From the NCBI RefSeq assembly GCF_905232215.1, contig NZ_CAJNKE010000006.1:1-55046 (forward strand): a stretch of DNA of 55,046 bases. Direction: 5' to 3'. Below, piece after piece: positions 51,738 to 55,046 of the stretch. The translations under genes were made by a program, and so were the position numbers. Position 1 is the first letter of the stretch, and every line of letters begins with the position of its first letter. This stretch comes from Burkholderia sp. LMG 13014 (GTDB lineage Bacteria > Pseudomonadota > Gammaproteobacteria > Burkholderiales > Burkholderiaceae). The notes beneath the pieces were generated by a model. It had not been told where the DNA came from and did no database searches. It saw only the letters and a program-made list of their open reading frames with translations.

Positions 51738-52568
51738 ATGCTGCATGCCGTTTTTTCCGCCCGCATTTCCGCCGGCCGCGTCGCGCGTCTGCTGGCCGCC
51801 GCCGTGCTTGGCGTCGCGCTGCTCAACGGCGCGCAGGCCGACACCGCGCCGCTGAAGGTCGGCATCTCGACCAGCCCGCAGATCGAAGCGCTGAAGGTCG
51901 CCGCGAAGGAGGCGAAGGCGCAGGGGCTCGACGTGAAGATCGTCGAATTCACCGACTGGAATACGCCGAACGCGGCGCTCGCGAACAAGGACATCGACGT
52001 CAACTACTTCCAGCACATCCCGTTCCTCGAGAACGCGAACAAGCAGGGCGGCTACAACTTCGTGTCGATCGCGCCCGGCACGATCATGAAGATCGGCCTC
52101 TATTCGAAGAAGGTGAAAAACTTCAGCGAGCTGAAGGACGGCGCGAAAGTCGCGATCGCGAACGATCCGGTGAACGGCGGGCGCGGGCTGTTGCTGCTGC
52201 AGCGCGCGGGGCTCATCACGCTGAAGCCGGGCGCCGACTACCGTGCGACGACGCACGACATCGTCGCGAACCCGAAGCACCTGAAGATCATTCCGCTCGA
52301 AGCGTCGCAGCTCGCGCGTTCGCTCGACGACGTCGATCTCGCGCAGGGCTACCCGAGCTTCATCAAGCTCGCCGGCACGACCGACCCGAACAGCGCGCTG
52401 CTGTTCGACGGCACCGAGAACAAGATCTTCGCGATCCAGTGGGTCGTGCGGCCGGACAGCGTGAACGACCCGCGCATCCGCAAGTTCATCGCGATCTACC
52501 AGCATTCGCCGGCCGTGCGCAAGGCGCTCGACAACGCGTTCGGCTCGCTGTACGCGATCGCGTGGTGA
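51738..52568 (+). CDS. MetQ/NlpA-family ABC substrate-binding protein
   Basis: 276 residues from the ATG at 51738 (AGGAG nine bases upstream). A signal peptide ends near LNGAQADT (about residue 34); there is no lipobox Cys, unlike typical MetQ. The mature protein matches the NlpA family: LKVGISTSPQIEALKVAAKEA, DVNYFQHIPFLE, APGTIMKIGLYSKK, VAIANDPVNGGRGLLLLQ. It captures methionine or another sulfur compound in the periplasm. First gene of an operon with a flavin monooxygenase and MetN-like ATPase. Confidence 0.9.
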   Translation: MLHAVFSARISAGRVARLLAAAVLGVALLNGAQADTAPLKVGISTSPQIEALKVAAKEAKAQGLDVKIVEFTDWNTPNAALANKDIDVNYFQHIPFLENANKQGGYNFVSIAPGTIMKIGLYSKKVKNFSELKDGAKVAIANDPVNGGRGLLLLQRAGLITLKPGADYRATTHDIVANPKHLKIIPLEASQLARSLDDVDLAQGYPSFIKLAGTTDPNSALLFDGTENKIFAIQWVVRPDSVNDPRIRKFIAIYQHSPAVRKALDNAFGSLYAIAW

Positions 52569-52579
52569 CGGAGGCGACC

Positions 52580-53992
52580 ATGACGACGGCGAACCGCAAG
52601 AAGATCCTGCTCAACGCGTTCAACATGAATTGCGTCGGGCACATCAACCACGGTCTGTGGACCCATCCGCGCGACCGCTCCGCGCACTACACCGATCTCG
52701 ACTACTGGGCCGACCTCGCGAAGACGCTCGAACGCGGCAAGTTCGACGGGATCTTCCTCGCGGACATCGTCGGCGTGTACGACGTGTTCGGCGGCGGCCC
52801 CGATGCCGCGCTGCGCGAATCGGTGCAGGTGCCCGTCAACGATCCGCTGCTGCTGGTGCCCGCGATGGCGCAGGTCACGCGGCATCTCGGCTTTGGCGTG
52901 ACCGCGAACCTGACCTACGAACCGCCTTACCTGTTCGCGCGCCGCATGTCGACGCTCGATCACCTGACGAAAGGGCGCGTGGGCTGGAACATCGTCACCG
53001 GCTATCTCGACAGCGCCGCGCGCGGCATGGGCCTCGCGCAGCAGATCGGCCACGACGACCGCTACGAGCGCGCGGACGACTACATGGACGTCGTCTACAA
53101 GCTGTGGGAACAGAGCTGGGACGACGACGCGGTGATCCGCGACGCGCAGGCCCGCGTGTTCGCGCAGCCGGGCAAGGTGCGGCGCGTGAAGCATGACGGG
53201 CCGTTCTATTCGATCGACGCGATTCATCTGAGCGAACCGTCGCTGCAGCGCACGCCGGTGCTGTACCAGGCCGGTGCGTCCGCGCGCGGCGTCGAATTCG
53301 CGGGGCGTCACGCGGAATGCGTGTTCGTGAACGGGCAAAGCAAGGCCGCCGCGCGCGCGGCGGCGCTCGACATTCGCGCGGCCGCTGCACGGCAGGGGCG
53401 CGACCCGGCGTCGATCAAAATCTTCGCCGGCGTGAGCGTCGTCACGGCCGAGACCGAGCGGCTCGCCCGCGAGAAGTTCGACGAATACCGCCGCTACGCG
53501 AGCCCCGAAGCCGGACTCGCGCATTTCGCGAGTTCGACCGGGATCGACTTCGCGAAGTACGGCCTCGACGAGCCGATCTCGTATGTGAAGACCGATTCGA
53601 TCCAGTCGGCCGTCGACGCGATCTCGCGCAAGAGCACGACCGGCACGTGGACCGTGCGGCGGATGCTCGAACAGATGTCGCTCGGCGGCCGCTACGCGCC
53701 GATCGTCGGCTCGCCGTCGCAGGTCGCGGACGAGCTGCAGTCATGGATCGACGAGACCGGCATCGACGGCTTCAACCTGACGCGCACCGTGATGCCCGAG
53801 TCGTTCGAGGATTTCGTCGACTGGGTCGTGCCCGAGCTGCAGAACCGTGGCGTCTACAAGGAAGACTACGATCCCGCGCCCACGCTGCGCGAGAAGCTGT
53901 TCGGCGCGGGCCCGCGGCTGCCCGCGTGGCATACGGGCGCGCAGCACCGGCCGGCCGCCGCGGCCGAATCCGCGCATCCCGCGCATGCGTGA
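52580..53992 (+). CDS. LLM-class flavin monooxygenase (NtaA/SnaA/DszA type)
   Basis: 470 residues from the ATG at 52580, 11 bases after the binding-protein stop. A luciferase-like TIM barrel of the NtaA/SnaA/DszA group: ILLNAFNMNCVGHINHGLW at the start, FDGIFLADIVGVYDVF near residue 55, FARRMSTLDHLTKGRVGWNIVTG near residue 118, and GASARGVEFAGRHAECVFVNG near residue 235. It needs reduced FMN from a reductase not encoded here. Between two parts of a MetNIQ-like importer, it probably oxidises an imported organosulfur compound. Confidence 0.9.
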   Translation: MTTANRKKILLNAFNMNCVGHINHGLWTHPRDRSAHYTDLDYWADLAKTLERGKFDGIFLADIVGVYDVFGGGPDAALRESVQVPVNDPLLLVPAMAQVTRHLGFGVTANLTYEPPYLFARRMSTLDHLTKGRVGWNIVTGYLDSAARGMGLAQQIGHDDRYERADDYMDVVYKLWEQSWDDDAVIRDAQARVFAQPGKVRRVKHDGPFYSIDAIHLSEPSLQRTPVLYQAGASARGVEFAGRHAECVFVNGQSKAAARAAALDIRAAAARQGRDPASIKIFAGVSVVTAETERLAREKFDEYRRYASPEAGLAHFASSTGIDFAKYGLDEPISYVKTDSIQSAVDAISRKSTTGTWTVRRMLEQMSLGGRYAPIVGSPSQVADELQSWIDETGIDGFNLTRTVMPESFEDFVDWVVPELQNRGVYKEDYDPAPTLREKLFGAGPRLPAWHTGAQHRPAAAAESAHPAHA

Positions 53993-54010
53993 ACGTGACG
54001 GAGCGAAGCG

Positions 54011-55046
54011 ATGACGCAATTGTTCGATACGCTGGGTTTCATCGACGCGTCGGCCGCGCGTGCCGGCGCCGCTGCCACGACGCATGACGAAGCGGCCACG
54101 TTGGCCGACTCGGCCAGCGGCGCCGCCGTGTCGCTGGAACACGTCGGCAAGGTGTTCGCGACGCCGCGCGGTCAGGCTGCCGCGCTGCGCGACGTGACGC
54201 TCGACGTGCGGCGTGGCGAGGTGTTCGGGATCATCGGCCGCAGCGGCGCGGGGAAATCGACGTTGCTGCGGCTCGTGAACGGGCTCGAACGGCCGAGCTC
54301 GGGCCGCGTGCGCGTGCAGGGCGTCGACGTCGGCGCGCTCGACGAGGACGGTCTCGTCGCGCTGCGGCGTCGCACCGGCATGGTGTTCCAGCATTTCAAC
54401 CTGCTGTCCGCAAAGACGGTGTTCGAGAACGTCGCATTGCCGCTGAAGATCGCCGGCGTGCCAAAGGCCGAGCGCGTGCGCAAGGTCGAGGCGCTGCTCG
54501 AACTCGTCGGGCTTGCCACGAAGCGCGACGCGTATCCGGCCAGCCTGTCGGGCGGGCAGAAGCAACGCGTCGGCATCGCGCGGGCGCTGGTCCACGATCC
54601 CGAGGTGCTGCTGTGCGACGAGGCGACCTCGGCGCTCGATCCGGAGACGACACAGTCGATCCTCGCGCTGCTCGCCGACATCAACCGCCGCCTCGGGCTG
54701 ACGATCGTGCTGATCACGCACGAGATGGAAGTGATCCGCGCGGTGTGCGACACGGTCGCGGTGATCGAACAGGGTGAAGTCGTCGAAACGGGCCCCGTGT
54801 GGCGCGTGTTCGGCGATCCGCAACATGGCGCGACGCGCGCGCTGCTCAGCACGCTCGTGCACGACCTGCCGGCCGAACTGGCCGCGCGCGTGCAGCCGTT
54901 GCCCGAGCAGGCCGCGTTGCCGGAAGGCGCACAGGTCGTGCTCGATGTGCGTTACACGGGCGAGAGCGGTGGCGAGCCGGATGTCGGTGCGCTCGCGGCG
55001 GCGCTCGGCGGTTCCGTGCGTTTCCTGCACGGCGGGATCGAGCGCA
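54011..55046 (+). CDS. MetN-like ABC transporter ATPase, 5' part
   Basis: Open at the window end; 345 residues are visible from the ATG at 54011. After a 40-residue extension comes an ABC ATPase: Walker [11 protein letters not shown]-loop MVFQHFNLL, signature LSGGQKQR, Walker [14 protein letters not shown] and H-loop ITHE. From about residue 285 the sequence turns into the NIL regulatory domain found in MetN ([11 protein letters not shown]). It powers a MetNIQ-type importer; the permease gene should follow outside the window. Confidence 0.92.
   Translation, partial: MTQLFDTLGFIDASAARAGAAATTHDEAATLADSASGAAVSLEHVGKVFATPRGQAAALRDVTLDVRRGEVFGIIGRSGAGKSTLLRLVNGLERPSSGRVRVQGVDVGALDEDGLVALRRRTGMVFQHFNLLSAKTVFENVALPLKIAGVPKAERVRKVEALLELVGLATKRDAYPASLSGGQKQRVGIARALVHDPEVLLCDEATSALDPETTQSILALLADINRRLGLTIVLITHEMEVIRAVCDTVAVIEQGEVVETGPVWRVFGDPQHGATRALLSTLVHDLPAELAARVQPLPEQAALPEGAQVVLDVRYTGESGGEPDVGALAAALGGSVRFLHGGIER

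Overview
The window is high-GC, densely coded DNA that reads as a Burkholderia chromosome, most likely of the Burkholderia cepacia complex. The main reasons are the llpE-ceoA-ceoB-opcM efflux operon with its divergent LysR regulator, a Burkholderia-type porin, a PACE efflux protein, a secreted phospholipase C with a PlcR-like partner, and a DUF4148 protein. Almost every gene uses GC-rich third positions. The exception is 1.0-12.3 kb, where sampled lines are about 62 % G+C (ter genes) and about 45 % (effector genes) against about 68 % in the efflux operon (hand counts of single 60-base lines).

Layout. (1) 1-907: 3' end of an Aer-like chemoreceptor. (2) 1.0-9.4 kb, minus strand: a tellurite/stress-resistance (ter) operon. 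A biosynthetic module (PRTase-TRSP protein, HAD phosphatase, StiP-like PRTase with PELOTA end, CitE-like lyase) is followed by terZABCD and an internally deleted terE. (3) 9.8-12.0 kb, minus strand: a PAAR protein, an M35-like zincin and two secreted OmpA-like proteins, read here as a type VI secretion effector-immunity cassette. A 28-codon degraded copy of the Aer 3' end lies just beyond it (12.30-12.39 kb), so regions 2 and 3 look like an insertion. (4) 12.7-17.2 kb: gabD, gabT and divergent gabR (GABA catabolism) with a perfect dyad in the shared promoter. (5) 17.3-21.9 kb: a HutG-like deformylase gene overlapping an unusual gene that encodes an IclR regulator fused in frame to a YfcC/DcuC-type permease. 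A divergent porin gene and the deformylase gene each carry the same palindrome (TGTTTTA-N5-TAAAACA) upstream. (6) 22-26.6 kb: EamA permease, selD, LysE exporter, purine nucleoside permease, a 30-residue ORF and a DUF4148 gene with tandem hairpin repeats upstream. (7) 27-35.2 kb: ceoR/llpE-ceoA-ceoB-opcM multidrug efflux locus ending in a strong terminator. (8) 35.4-40.9 kb: M81 (MlrC) peptidase and MFS permease with divergent LysR, then LysR/PACE. (9) 41-46.6 kb: Cys-rich secreted protein, plcN-like/plcR-like pair, alpha/beta hydrolase, DUF3579. (10) 46.6-51.4 kb: DctB/DctD-like two-component system and a 2-hydroxycarboxylate permease with a textbook sigma-54 promoter and twin upstream palindromes. 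(11) 51.7-55.0 kb: MetQ-like binding protein, flavin monooxygenase and MetN ATPase (open at the window end), a probable sulfur-source uptake/use operon.

The items most likely to be new are the IclR-permease fusion with its two matching operators, the PAAR/zincin/dual OmpA-like cassette, and the eroded ter island bounded by an aer remnant. No tRNA, rRNA, CRISPR array or intact insertion sequence was seen. Functions rest on sequence recognition by eye; no database search was run.
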